From positions 13,278 through 77,277 of the forward strand of contig CAZTRD010000002.1 in assembly GCA_964616145.1 (NCBI GenBank): a DNA stretch of 64,000 nt. Reading direction: 5' to 3'. Origin of the DNA: JAQTNP01 sp964616145 (GTDB lineage: Bacteria; Patescibacteriota; Minisyncoccia; Minisyncoccales; PEYH01). The position numbers were made by a program, and so were the translations under genes. Below are positions 51,101 to 59,412 of the stretch, one piece after another. Every line of letters starts with the position of its first letter. Within the stretch, counting starts at the first letter, position 1. The notes under the pieces were generated by a model. The model saw nothing but the letters and a program-made list of their open reading frames with translations, was not told the origin of the DNA and did not search any database.

Positions 51101-52183
51101 TTATTTCTTACCTAAATACCAAACATCATTTACTCTTGCTCCACTAGTAATCATCCCTCCCATAATCCATATCTTTTCATCATATACCATGCATACCGGA
51201 TCCTCTCTTCCGTCTAAAGTAGTTGTTGTGTTCAATTTAGTGAAATTAATAGCGTCATCAGAATACCACACATCATTATATCCTTTGGCATATCCCGACC
51301 ATCCAGCTAGAATCCAGAATTTATCCTTAAACACCAAAGCACAATGACCGTGTCTTCCCGGATAGTCAGCTTTTTCTTTTTCTAAAACCCAATCTTTTCC
51401 ATTAGTTGTGCTCCAAATATCTTTTCTGCCCATAAAGCCGGGGTTTATCCCTCCATGCAGCCACATTTTTCCATCAAATACCGTTACTGTCTGATCATAT
51501 CTGGCCAACCATGGAGCATTCTCTATTATTAATTCCCAAGTTATCCCGTCAGAAGAACTCCAGACGTCATTTTTTGCTCCTTTATCATCAACTCCTCCTA
51601 TCAGCCATAGCTTATCCTCAAAAGCAACTAAAGAATGCCCTTTTCTGGCAGACCAAGGAGTTGTTGAAGCAACTTCTGTCCAATTAATTCCATCTACAGA
51701 ACTCCATACATCATTATGGAATTTCCAATCATCTTTTACCCATCCACCGGCAAGGTATAGTTTGTCTTTTAGAATAGTAACAGCATGAGCTCTTCTCTTT
51801 CCCCAAGAAGCAGTAGCATTTTCCAGATTCCAAGTGATTCCGTCTATAGAACTCCATATATCGCTTTCATGAACATGGCTTTCATATGATAATGCTTTGC
51901 TTCCATCTCTCACTCCTCCAAAAACCCAAAGCTTCCCATTAAAAGCTATTCCTGTATGGGCATCTCTCTTCTGCCAATTGGCAGAAGATGTAGCTTCATT
52001 CCAAGTAAGCAATGTTGGATCAAAAACTTCCGCTATTTCCTCTGTAGTTGTAGATTCTTCATTAGTTACATTTAAAATATCTTCATTCGTATCTTTTTTA
52101 AAAAGAGAAAGGATAGAGAAAAGAATTATACAAAAAACACATAGGCCAACCACAATCAAGAAAGATTTAAATGCTTTATTCAT
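51101..52183 (-). CDS. Membrane-anchored Kelch-type beta-propeller protein
   Basis: This 360-residue protein has an N-terminal transmembrane helix (8-28), a Thr/Glu linker, and about six repeats of roughly 50 residues with the pattern (D)VWSS.DGI.W and .G...FNGKLWVFGG, as in galactose-oxidase/Kelch propellers. The propeller would lie outside the cell and may bind sugars or proteins. Its catalytic residues are not obvious. Confidence 0.85.
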   Translation of the reverse strand: MNKAFKSFLIVVGLCVFCIILFSILSLFKKDTNEDILNVTNEESTTTEEIAEVFDPTLLTWNEATSSANWQKRDAHTGIAFNGKLWVFGGVRDGSKALSYESHVHESDIWSSIDGITWNLENATASWGKRRAHAVTILKDKLYLAGGWVKDDWKFHNDVWSSVDGINWTEVASTTPWSARKGHSLVAFEDKLWLIGGVDDKGAKNDVWSSSDGITWELIIENAPWLARYDQTVTVFDGKMWLHGGINPGFMGRKDIWSTTNGKDWVLEKEKADYPGRHGHCALVFKDKFWILAGWSGYAKGYNDVWYSDDAINFTKLNTTTTLDGREDPVCMVYDEKIWIMGGMITSGARVNDVWYLGKK

Positions 52184-52199
52184 ATATTTATTCTAGCAC

Positions 52200-52231
52200 A
52201 AAAGCACAAGGGCAGGACTAAGGTCCTGCCC
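52200..52231 (-). terminator. Terminator of the 107-residue GC-rich gene
   Basis: GGGCAGGAC/GTCCTGCCC is a perfect 9-bp stem, followed on the minus strand by TTGTGCTTTT. Confidence 0.75.
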
Positions 52232-52244
52232 TTCTCTCTGCGGA

Positions 52245-52568
52245 TCACGGGATCGAGAACGAGAGATCGGTCGTCTTGCCCGGAAGGATCGGGAGGCCAT
52301 CCAGGATCATCACTACGTGTCGCTGGTACATGGATGGCAACCCCATCCGACTGAGGCATTGTCCGATAGACCCCACGATGATCGCCCTCGAGCAATCGGG
52401 CACTTCAAAACTCATCATGAGTTCATTCCCTGGCCCAGTTAGCAGTTCAGGTATCGCTCTGGGCTGCCAACCACCTTGATCCAACTCTTCAGGTGTTTGG
52501 CTCAGCGCGATGGCTCCCGAAGTCTTCGTTTGGTGCCCGTCTGGACATATTGCGACATAGAAGTCCAC
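52245..52568 (-). CDS. GC-rich orphan 107-residue protein
   Basis: No family recognised. It starts at a GTG (52568) with AAAGGGGG at good distance and begins MDFYVAICPDGHQTKTSG. It is soluble, with three Cys. Strong promoter, strong Shine-Dalgarno and dedicated terminator. The codon use is GC-rich while the neighbouring Kelch and Gmad2 genes are AT-rich. Confidence 0.6.
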   Translation of the reverse strand: MDFYVAICPDGHQTKTSGAIALSQTPEELDQGGWQPRAIPELLTGPGNELMMSFEVPDCSRAIIVGSIGQCLSRMGLPSMYQRHVVMILDGLPILPGKTTDLSFSIP

Positions 52569-52617
52569 TCCCTACCCCCTTTCTTTAGTTCCAAGATCCG
52601 CAAAAGGATCCAAGCCT

Positions 52618-52647
52618 ATTCTATCTCTTTGATTCTTCTTTTGTCAA
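52618..52647 (-). promoter_or_regulatory. Sigma-70 promoter of the 107-residue gene
   Basis: Minus-strand TTGACA (52642-52647), 18-base spacer, TAGAAT (52618-52623). A GATCC/GGATC hairpin lies in the leader. Confidence 0.75.
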
Positions 52648-52649
52648 TT

Positions 52650-53192
52650 TTATTCAAATTTTATCGGTACTCTCAAAAAATCATCGTTTTCCGGCAATCC
52701 GGAAGGATTGTCTTTCAAAAGCATGAGGTCTGCCTTTTTAATTCCAGGATTTGTGAATTCAATTTTAGCTTCAAATGGAACAAAATCTTCTGTCATCCAA
52801 TCAGATTTTGCAGTAGCTATCGCAGCAGCTAATTCATTCTCATTCTCATCAATTAATTTTATCGGAAAGCTTGCTTCAAAAAACCATGATCCCTTGGCTT
52901 GACCATTAATTTCTATTGTATTCCCTACAATAGCGTTAGGTCGTGGATTATCTATCCTTATCACGTTCTGTTTTTCCATTTCATTTCCGATATCCTGAGT
53001 AAAACTTTTTCCATCTTTAGTCATACATCTAGCAGGATAGCTTTCCATGATAGGATTGCCTGCGGCAGCGCATTCATCAAAATTAGTAATATCGTTTTGA
53101 GGAGCATGCGTACTATATGTAGAAACTAGCCAAACGATCAAAGCAATTATTATTACTCCTAGAATATATATTAATATTTTTTTAGTATTCAT
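52650..53192 (-). CDS. Membrane-anchored Gmad2-domain protein
   Basis: This 180-residue protein has an N-terminal helix (5-25), a Cys-containing motif NFDECAAAGNPIMESYPARCMT common in CPR secreted proteins, and a C-terminal Gmad2-type Ig domain (about 80-180): IRIDNPRPNAIVGNTIEING, FFEASFPIKLIDENEN, FVPFEAKIEF. Gmad2 is associated with spore germination and peptidases; here it is probably surface-displayed. Confidence 0.85.
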   Translation of the reverse strand: MNTKKILIYILGVIIIALIVWLVSTYSTHAPQNDITNFDECAAAGNPIMESYPARCMTKDGKSFTQDIGNEMEKQNVIRIDNPRPNAIVGNTIEINGQAKGSWFFEASFPIKLIDENENELAAAIATAKSDWMTEDFVPFEAKIEFTNPGIKKADLMLLKDNPSGLPENDDFLRVPIKFE

Positions 53193-53282
53193 ATTTTTAA
53201 TTATTTTAATTTTATTGTTCAGTTTTTAATCAAGATCCTCAATCCTTCCAATATTGTTTACTCTCCGGAGGAATGAAGATAC

Positions 53283-53310
53283 TTGATATCATTGTACAAA
53301 TCAGTATAAT
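53283..53310 (+). promoter_or_regulatory. Sigma-70 promoter without a following gene
   Basis: TTGATA (53283-53288), 16-base spacer, TATAAT (53305-53310). A terminator lies 20-45 bases downstream. Confidence 0.65.
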
Positions 53311-53316
53311 GGAAAT

Positions 53317-53356
53317 ATCTTACAGTACGTCCTGACGCGAGCCGGGACGGTTTTTT
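53317..53356 (+). ncRNA. Candidate very short RNA (about 40 nt) ending in a terminator
   Basis: The hairpin CGTCC/GGACG (53328-53349) with loop TGACGCGAGCCG is followed by TTTTTT (53351-53356). It overlaps the stop codon of the convergent nucleotidase gene. A short transcript, antisense to that gene's end, is inferred. Confidence 0.4.
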
Positions 53357-54218
53357 ATTTCTCCTTAACGAGCGAAAATATTGATCTTAATAATTCATTT
53401 ATATAGTCCATGGAAGAATCATTTGTTATTACGATATCATAGTTAAAAAGATAAAGTTTTAAATTTTCTTCTATATTTTCATTTAAAAATCCGATTTTTA
53501 TTAAATTATCATGACTAAAGCTTTTAACCATATTGATGTCTTCTATGTTATCTCCTAATAGTATAATATTTTTTCTATCTTTTAGCTCCTCAAAAACAAG
53601 GTAATTTCTGATATTTATCTCTTCTTTATTCAGAGCATGAATTATCGGTTCATTGAAACCAGTAGCGTTCCCATTGCCATCCCATTCATATGAATTAGAT
53701 ATGATATGAATATTATCATACAGTCTATTTTCTCTTTTAAAAAACATGGAGATAGGATCCCTTCCTAAGCCACTGGAAGATATAATTAATAAAGGGATTC
53801 TATGTTCGTTTAAGAAGTCTAAGAATTCCAGGGCTCCTTCTCTAAATCTTATCTTTTTAGAATTAATAATATTCCTTAAATCTTTTTTATTTAAGCCTGA
53901 GTTAATCAATAAGCTGGAATGAGTCGTCCACCATTCATGCATTGCTTCCTTCCTCTTTTCTAAAGGAATCTTAAGATCAATTTCAATCGGATGGTACTTA
54001 TCATAGAGGGCATGCGCTTTCTCAGCGTAATCTGGGGTTAGATAATTTCCATCGCGTAAGATTGAGATTAAAGAAGGTATGTTTTTCCTATCAATAAATG
54101 CCTTTGTTAAAGTTCTATCAAAATCAGTCAAAATATAAAGTTTTGAAACTCCATCTTCGGAGATTGACTTCTTTAGGCTGTCTAATCTCTCTGGCTTTGG
54201 AATAAAAACATTATCCAT
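53355..54218 (-). CDS. HAD-family pyrimidine 5'-nucleotidase, cN-III-like
   Basis: This 287-residue protein has motif I ILTDFDRTLTKAF (about 28-40), motif II LLIISSSGLGRDP (about 144), motif IV ILLGDNIEDINMV (about 215). DFDRTLT is typical of cytosolic 5'-nucleotidase III (UMPH-1), normally a eukaryotic family, with homologues in some bacteria. It probably dephosphorylates pyrimidine nucleotides; a nucleotide-salvage role would fit an organism with limited biosynthesis. Confidence 0.8.
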   Translation of the reverse strand: MDNVFIPKPERLDSLKKSISEDGVSKLYILTDFDRTLTKAFIDRKNIPSLISILRDGNYLTPDYAEKAHALYDKYHPIEIDLKIPLEKRKEAMHEWWTTHSSLLINSGLNKKDLRNIINSKKIRFREGALEFLDFLNEHRIPLLIISSSGLGRDPISMFFKRENRLYDNIHIISNSYEWDGNGNATGFNEPIIHALNKEEINIRNYLVFEELKDRKNIILLGDNIEDINMVKSFSHDNLIKIGFLNENIEENLKLYLFNYDIVITNDSSMDYINELLRSIFSLVKEK

Positions 54219-54260
54219 TACATTATCCTATCAAAAATCTTTTAGTTAATCCATTTAAAA

Positions 54261-54289
54261 CTTAAAAACCGCATTTTGCGGTTCTTAAG
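54261..54289 (-). terminator. Terminator of rnpB
   Basis: CTTAA plus AACCGC/GCGGTT arms make an extended stem with loop ATTTT; on the minus strand the hairpin ends TTTTTAAG. Confidence 0.8.
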
Positions 54290-54660
54290 TTGCCCAAGTA
54301 GATAGTAAGCCGAATTCTGTTTCCAATAAATTGGACGGCAATCATTTGTCTTGGCCAAAAATCTCTTTTTGGCTCCAGCGAGTTACCTTTACCCTGATAA
54401 ATTTGATAAATCAAATTTTTAGGGATTTACTCTTGCACCCAGGTAGGGATTTAGCCGTTTCATTGCCTAAGTTACCTTAGACACTTATCCTTTTTCAAGG
54501 ATAGTTTCTGATTCTCACCAGAAACCGTCTCTGTTCGCACCCCTCTATTACTAGGGACGGGTATTGCCCGCTACCATTTCTAGTTTTAAAAACTAGGCGA
54601 GTGTTCGGACTTTCCTCGATGAATTAAATTCACCGCGATTGCCTAATCTACTTGAGCAAT
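54290..54660 (-). ncRNA. rnpB: RNase P RNA, bacterial type A
   Basis: Roughly 370 bases on the minus strand. P1 pairs TTGCTCAAGTAGAT (5') with ATCTACTTGGGCAA (3'). Conserved cores are GAGGAAAGTCCGAAC (CR-I), ACAGAGACGG/GGTGCGAACAGAG, and the 3' ACAGAATTCGGCTTAC. The promoter TTGACA-16-TATAAT lies immediately upstream. It processes the 5' leaders of tRNAs. Confidence 0.95.
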
Positions 54661-54664
54661 AGCA

Positions 54665-54692
54665 ATTATATCAGAATAAATTATAATGTCAA
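54665..54692 (-). promoter_or_regulatory. Consensus promoter of rnpB
   Basis: Minus-strand TTGACA (54687-54692), 16-base spacer, TATAAT (54665-54670). Perfect consensus. Confidence 0.9.
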
Positions 54693-54739
54693 GCTGCTGT
54701 TTTTAGAAAAAATCAATTTTTAAGATTCTTGGCCTATTT

Positions 54740-54777
54740 AAACAAAAACAGTTCTAATTTTTAGAGCTGTTTTTGTT
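54740..54777. terminator. Symmetric hairpin, possible bidirectional terminator
   Basis: AAACAAAAACAG..CT/AGAGCTGTTTTTGTTT forms an AT-rich 16-bp stem, with T runs on either strand. It lies between rnpB's promoter and the small frame at 54796. Confidence 0.5.
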
Positions 54778-54795
54778 TTCTAATCATATATCCGC

Positions 54796-54954
54796 TTATT
54801 CAGTTGGATTTTCAACTGGTGTTTCTGGAGTTGTTTGATCTTCTCCATCCATGTAAAATTTCATGATATTGTAAACCACAGAATTTAAAAAACCCTGCGA
54901 TAAGATTAATTTTCTAACGACCTTTCGATCTCCATCATTTGTAGAATAAAAAAC
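54796..54954 (-). CDS. Small open frame, start uncertain
   Basis: The minus-strand frame reads RKVVRKLILSQGFLNSVVYN..., ending MKFYMDGEDQTTPETPVENPTE and a TAA at 54796. Only GTG or internal ATG starts are available and the frame is bounded by a stop at 54955, so it may be a 22-30 residue peptide or a decayed gene. It lies between two terminators. Confidence 0.3.
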   Translation of the reverse strand, partial: VFYSTNDGDRKVVRKLILSQGFLNSVVYNIMKFYMDGEDQTTPETPVENPTE

Positions 54955-54988
54955 TCAAAACAATTTTTAACGATTCCTTGTTTGAGTT
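54945..54988 (-). terminator. Terminator of the rnhA operon
   Basis: AACTCAAACAA pairs with TTGTTTTGAGT on the minus strand, followed by TTTTTA. Confidence 0.75.
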
Positions 54989-55061
54989 CTACGCTATTAT
55001 CCTATTATAATCTCCTTTTTTTGTCAATACACTGCGTAATTCTTTACCTATCATTTATTTA

Positions 55062-55496
55062 TTAAAACAAACTCTTAACCTCTTTATCCAGCGCTTCATT
55101 GGCAGCCCTGTCAGCTTTTCTGTTTTCTTCTCTTGGAATTAATGTAAAAGATGTTTTCCCAATTTCAACTCTTAAATTCCAAACTTGCATGAAAAGAGAT
55201 TGGATCTTCGGTTCCATTATCTTGTACTCCCCTTTCAACTGCGAAACCATCAATTGGGAATCAGACCTTACTTCAATATCATATTCTTTAATCTTTTCTT
55301 TTCCAAACAAGGCCTTGGATTTTTTCAAAGCAAAGATAACTGCCTGATATTCTGCCTCGTTATTAGTAGCAATTCCTATCGCCTGTCCATAGGTTTTGAT
55401 AACTTCTCCTTTGCTATCGCAAAAAACCACTCCGATTGATGCCTTTCCGGGATTTCCCCTGGAAGCCCCGTCTGTATATATGATTAATTTATTCAT
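55062..55496 (-). CDS. rnhA: Ribonuclease HI
   Basis: This 144-residue protein has the catalytic carboxylates in IIYTDGASRGNPG (Asp), NNEAEYQAV (Glu), VRSDSQLMVSQL (Asp) and ENRKADRAANEAL (Asp). It degrades RNA in RNA-DNA hybrids. It overlaps recJ by 8 bases and is slightly shorter than the E. coli enzyme (155). Confidence 0.95.
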   Translation of the reverse strand: MNKLIIYTDGASRGNPGKASIGVVFCDSKGEVIKTYGQAIGIATNNEAEYQAVIFALKKSKALFGKEKIKEYDIEVRSDSQLMVSQLKGEYKIMEPKIQSLFMQVWNLRVEIGKTSFTLIPREENRKADRAANEALDKEVKSLF

Positions 55497-56682
55497 CTTT
55501 TTTACAAGGGTTTTTAATGAAATATTTTTCTAAGGCAATTCTTGCCTTTTCCATATTACTGTTCTTTATCCTACATCCACAAGCCAAGGCATGCCCCCCG
55601 TAGCCCAGAAACAAGCTTTTGCAGCTTGCCATGGCTTTTACCCCGTCGCAGCCCTTTGGGGGCCTTACAGAACCAACGCTTTCCTCTTTGCCTATCTTAA
55701 ACAAAAATACCGGTTTTTTATACCTATTGCATATTTTAGAAGCTACAACTCCAATCATTATCGTAGACCAATTTCTATCTCCCTCAAAAACAATAATGTT
55801 GTTTTTATCCTTAATTTTTTCTTCCACTTCTTCCACTATTTCTCGGACTCTTTTTTTCTTTTCTAGATTCTGTTTAACCAATGCTCTTGCTAGGACTACC
55901 GCTTCTCTCCTGGACTGGGAAGTTAAAAGAATATATGTTTCTGTTAAATGGCCGGATCTTTCGGCGCTATTCAATGGCGCTATTATCTTTTGCGAAACCT
56001 CCGTAACTTCGTCATCTATCAATTTGGTTACATCTTTTAAGGCCTTCAATCCATTTCTTTTAGTATATTTCAAAGCATTAAGACCCTGATCTATCATTAT
56101 TTTGTTTTCGTCCTCAACTGGCATCATATCTGCAACAGTGGCTAAAGCCACTAATTCCAGAAATCTATCCGGTTCCCAAGATAGTAAAGAATCATTTAGA
56201 ATCGGTTTCACTAATTTATACATCAAACCCGCAGTGCAAAAAGTTTTAAAGGGATATGTTTCATTTTTTTGCAGCAAATCAATCACAACATCAGCTTTTG
56301 GCAGCTTATCATCTAAAATCTGATGATGATCAATGACAGAAACAGAAAATCCTAATTTTTTTGCAATTGCCACTTCTCTTATATTGCTTACTCCGCAATC
56401 CAAAGCAAAAAATTGGGCAGGAGCATATTTTTTTAAAATTTCCAAAGCGGATACAGTAATCCCATATCCGTCTTTCTCCCTATTTGGAAAATATACCTTG
56501 ATCCCTTTCTTTCTATACTCGGGATTTAAAATCTCAAAAGTTTCTTTTAAAATTACAGCTGCCGAAACCCCGTCCAAATCAGCATCGGCAAAGATTACAA
56601 TAGGTTCCTTTTTTGAAACCGTCTGTATAATTTTTTGAGCTAGTTTTCTAGCTCCCAATATTTCATCCATATTGAATTCCAA
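55489..56682 (-). CDS. RecJ-like DHH phosphoesterase
   Basis: This 397-residue protein has DHH motifs VIFADADLDGVSA (about 31), FALDCGVSN, and SVIDHHQILDD (about 115), and a DHHA1 domain with LGYGGHALACGCRI (about 365). It is shorter than RecJ (about 570), lacking the C-terminal OB fold, so it may be a reduced RecJ 5'-3' exonuclease or a nanoRNase-type enzyme. The operon context with rnhA suggests DNA or RNA turnover. Confidence 0.85.
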   Translation of the reverse strand: MEFNMDEILGARKLAQKIIQTVSKKEPIVIFADADLDGVSAAVILKETFEILNPEYRKKGIKVYFPNREKDGYGITVSALEILKKYAPAQFFALDCGVSNIREVAIAKKLGFSVSVIDHHQILDDKLPKADVVIDLLQKNETYPFKTFCTAGLMYKLVKPILNDSLLSWEPDRFLELVALATVADMMPVEDENKIMIDQGLNALKYTKRNGLKALKDVTKLIDDEVTEVSQKIIAPLNSAERSGHLTETYILLTSQSRREAVVLARALVKQNLEKKKRVREIVEEVEEKIKDKNNIIVFEGDRNWSTIMIGVVASKICNRYKKPVFLFKIGKEESVGSVRPPKGCDGVKAMASCKSLFLGYGGHALACGCRIKNSNMEKARIALEKYFIKNPCKKDE

Positions 56683-56685
56683 GAA

Positions 56686-57870
56686 TTAATCCAAAACATC
56701 TACTCCCACAATACTCTCTCCTGCCACGAACTTCAAAGCTGAAAGTTCTCCTAGGGATATAAAAGACATTTTATCTCTTAAATCAGCTATTTTAAGAAAA
56801 GCAATGGTTGATCTACCCGCTACTATCTTGTATCCGTTAGTATGGGCGATAACCTTTGCTAATTCTCTCGTTCCATTAGCGAATTTCTCATTTTCAAACA
56901 TTCCCATTGATCCACTCCAAAATATGGTCTGAGCTGTTTTTAAAATATCGGAAAACAGCAAAACGGTTTCCGGCCCTATATCATAGCACTGTTCCTCTTT
57001 TTTAATCGTTCCTATGGCAGAAATATGCATATACTCATTGTCTATGGTACTCAAAGAAACCATGCTATCTACGGGCAGATGAATTTTTTGATTGGTTAAA
57101 TCAATTTTAGAAGCTATCGTATCTAAAAACGGATCATGAAAAAGCTTTCCAATCGTAATCTTTTTAGCAGCCAGAATGAAATTAGCTATCTCTCCTCCGA
57201 TTAATAGATGATCAGCAACAGAAGACAATCTTTCAATTATCCCGATCCTGGCAGTTAAGTTAGACCCTCCCATAAGAGCTATCAAGGGTCTTTGGGGATT
57301 TAGAGTAATTTTAGATAATTCCAGCAATTCCTGCTCAAATAGAAGGCCGGCGCAAGACGGAATCAAAAGCGGAAGATGAGTAATCGTGGCGTATTGATAG
57401 CAAGCCATGGAAAACGCTTCATTGATGTATGCTTCCCCTAAAAGAGAAATCTGCTGGGCAAAAGGCAAGCTATTTTCTATCTCCTGAGGATACAAAGAAA
57501 GATTTTCCAAGAGAATTATATCTCTTGGCTGCATCGCCTCAACAGTTTTTTTAAGATTCTCGCTTAATAGATCTTTGTAAAACTTAACCGGCCTATCAAT
57601 ATTTTTAGAAATGTATTCGGCAATTTTTTGAAAATTAAAAATATTGGATATTTCTTTTTTGGTCAAAATCCTATGCTCGTTAAAAACATTCTTGCCGTGA
57701 GCTATGATAATAATTCTGGCATTCTGAAAAAGAAGGTATTGAATAGTTGGAATTATTTTTTGAATCTTAAAATCATCAACCAGATTCCCTCTTCCGTCAA
57801 AAACATCATCAAAATCACAACGCAAAATTACCCTCTTGGTTTTTAAATTGAGATCTTTTAATGTTTTCAT
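56686..57870 (-). CDS. Degenerate phosphoglycerate kinase homologue
   Basis: This 394-residue protein has the overall length and order of PGK, but the key motifs diverge. RVDFNVP becomes RCDFDDVFD, the R-(I/V) after it becomes DFKIQKI, SHLGRP becomes AHGKNVF, GGAKVSDK becomes GGSNLTAR, and the nucleotide loop GGGDT becomes AGRSTIA. The end GLGELSALKFVAGES parallels GGGASLE..EG. Several substrate and ATP ligands are therefore missing by eye. It may be an enzyme with another substrate or an inactive paralogue. It lies downstream of the VirD4-like pair. Confidence 0.7.
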   Translation of the reverse strand: MKTLKDLNLKTKRVILRCDFDDVFDGRGNLVDDFKIQKIIPTIQYLLFQNARIIIIAHGKNVFNEHRILTKKEISNIFNFQKIAEYISKNIDRPVKFYKDLLSENLKKTVEAMQPRDIILLENLSLYPQEIENSLPFAQQISLLGEAYINEAFSMACYQYATITHLPLLIPSCAGLLFEQELLELSKITLNPQRPLIALMGGSNLTARIGIIERLSSVADHLLIGGEIANFILAAKKITIGKLFHDPFLDTIASKIDLTNQKIHLPVDSMVSLSTIDNEYMHISAIGTIKKEEQCYDIGPETVLLFSDILKTAQTIFWSGSMGMFENEKFANGTRELAKVIAHTNGYKIVAGRSTIAFLKIADLRDKMSFISLGELSALKFVAGESIVGVDVLD

Positions 57871-57893
57871 TAATATATTCTACCTCACCCAAA

Positions 57894-59408
57894 TTAAAGT
57901 TTCAAATTATCCCCTGGCTTTAAGAATCCACTTTCCTTTTTCTCATCATCCAATTCCTCTTTTTTCTCCAAGGCCTTATCCAATGCTTCATTCACCTCAT
58001 TAATATCAGGAACCTTTTTTTCCTTTTCTTTCTTTCTGTTTGGAGAAAAAGGAATAGGTGCGTTTTTTAAAATCTGGCTCAAAGAAATTGCCCTGACTTT
58101 CGCTCCTTCTCTCTTGGCGGCATTTTCATCTAATGCCCCCACCCATTGGGAAATCTGTTCTCCTACGATGCTTCTTTCCTGGGCATATCTCTGTCTTGAA
58201 TATTTAATGATTTCTTCTTTGTAATTCTCTTCCGGTTTGGACAAGGCAGGCAAAGTAGTTGCAGAAAACGGCCTTCCGGCTATTCCGTCAATCATTAACT
58301 TGATATATACATTATATTTCCCCAGATTAACAAAATCCTCGGAAATAAATACTGGAGCAAATTCTTTTTCCAGATACTCGGAATCCTCTGCTCCGATTCT
58401 GAATGTGATTATCGTTCCAACGTTTCCAAAAATAGCGGCGGCAACTTCTTCTTCTAATTGAAGGATATACTGATGAGCAAGAACTAAGCACAAACGATAT
58501 TTTCTTGCTTCAGACAATATGCTGGCAAAGGATTCTGTGGCAAAGTTCTGGAACTCATCAACATACAAGAAGAAATCTTCTCTCTCTTCTTCGGAAATAT
58601 TAACTCTTTCCATGGCAGCAAGATATAACTTGGTAACAACTAAAGCACCTAAAAGCATGGAGTTGGCCTCCCCTATTCTTCCCTTGGAAAGATTTACGAT
58701 GAATATCTTTTTCTCGTTCATAATATCAGTCATATCTATCGTGGACTTTATCTGACCAATGATATTACGAATCAAAGGATTAGAAACAAACTGTCCTACT
58801 TTGTTTTGTATGGCTGCGGTTGCCTCTACTTCATATCTTTGAGTATATCTGGCATATTCCTGAGTCCAGAATGCTTTTACAACAGGGTCGGTAATCTTTT
58901 CAACCACCTGCTTTCTGTATTCTGGATCAGACAGCAACCTGTTGATGCCTAAAAGAGTTGAATCAGGATATTCAAGCAATGATATTATGCAGTTATGGAG
59001 AATATATTCCATTCTGGCAGACCAGACGTCCGGCCATATTTTCTTAAATACGCTCATTAACCCGGAAGCAATCAAGTGTCTTGTTTCCGGATCCTTGGCT
59101 TCCATGATATTAAACCCTATTGGCCAGCTCAAATCGCCTGGATTGAAGTATATAACATCTTCTATTCTTTCTTTTGGAACATAGTTCAACAGTTCTTCTG
59201 CTGTTTCCCCATGAGGATCAATGAAAGCCAGGCCATACCCGTTTTGTATATCTTGGGCAGCCATATTGGCTTGTAAGGTAGTTTTTCCCATGCCGGTCTT
59301 CCCAATGATATATATATGTTTTCTTCTATCATCAATCTTAATACCGAACTTCGTTTCGGTGTTTCTAAAATTTGTTGTAGCTAAGTAATTGATATATGTG
59401 TCTGCCAT
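57894..59408 (-). CDS. VirD4/TraG-like conjugative-type ATPase
   Basis: This 504-residue protein has Walker A IIGKTGMGKTTLQANM (about 31), AFIDPHGETAEELL (about 62), Walker B FLYVDEFQNFA (about 287) and LAHQYILQLE. It fits the TraD/VirD4 family of DNA-pumping ATPases found in nearly all CPR genomes. There is no transmembrane helix at the N-terminus; the partner gene upstream supplies one. It may handle DNA or proteins in a pilus or uptake system. The C-terminus is acidic. Confidence 0.85.
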   Translation of the reverse strand: MADTYINYLATTNFRNTETKFGIKIDDRRKHIYIIGKTGMGKTTLQANMAAQDIQNGYGLAFIDPHGETAEELLNYVPKERIEDVIYFNPGDLSWPIGFNIMEAKDPETRHLIASGLMSVFKKIWPDVWSARMEYILHNCIISLLEYPDSTLLGINRLLSDPEYRKQVVEKITDPVVKAFWTQEYARYTQRYEVEATAAIQNKVGQFVSNPLIRNIIGQIKSTIDMTDIMNEKKIFIVNLSKGRIGEANSMLLGALVVTKLYLAAMERVNISEEEREDFFLYVDEFQNFATESFASILSEARKYRLCLVLAHQYILQLEEEVAAAIFGNVGTIITFRIGAEDSEYLEKEFAPVFISEDFVNLGKYNVYIKLMIDGIAGRPFSATTLPALSKPEENYKEEIIKYSRQRYAQERSIVGEQISQWVGALDENAAKREGAKVRAISLSQILKNAPIPFSPNRKKEKEKKVPDINEVNEALDKALEKKEELDDEKKESGFLKPGDNLKL

Positions 59409-59412
59409 ATTT

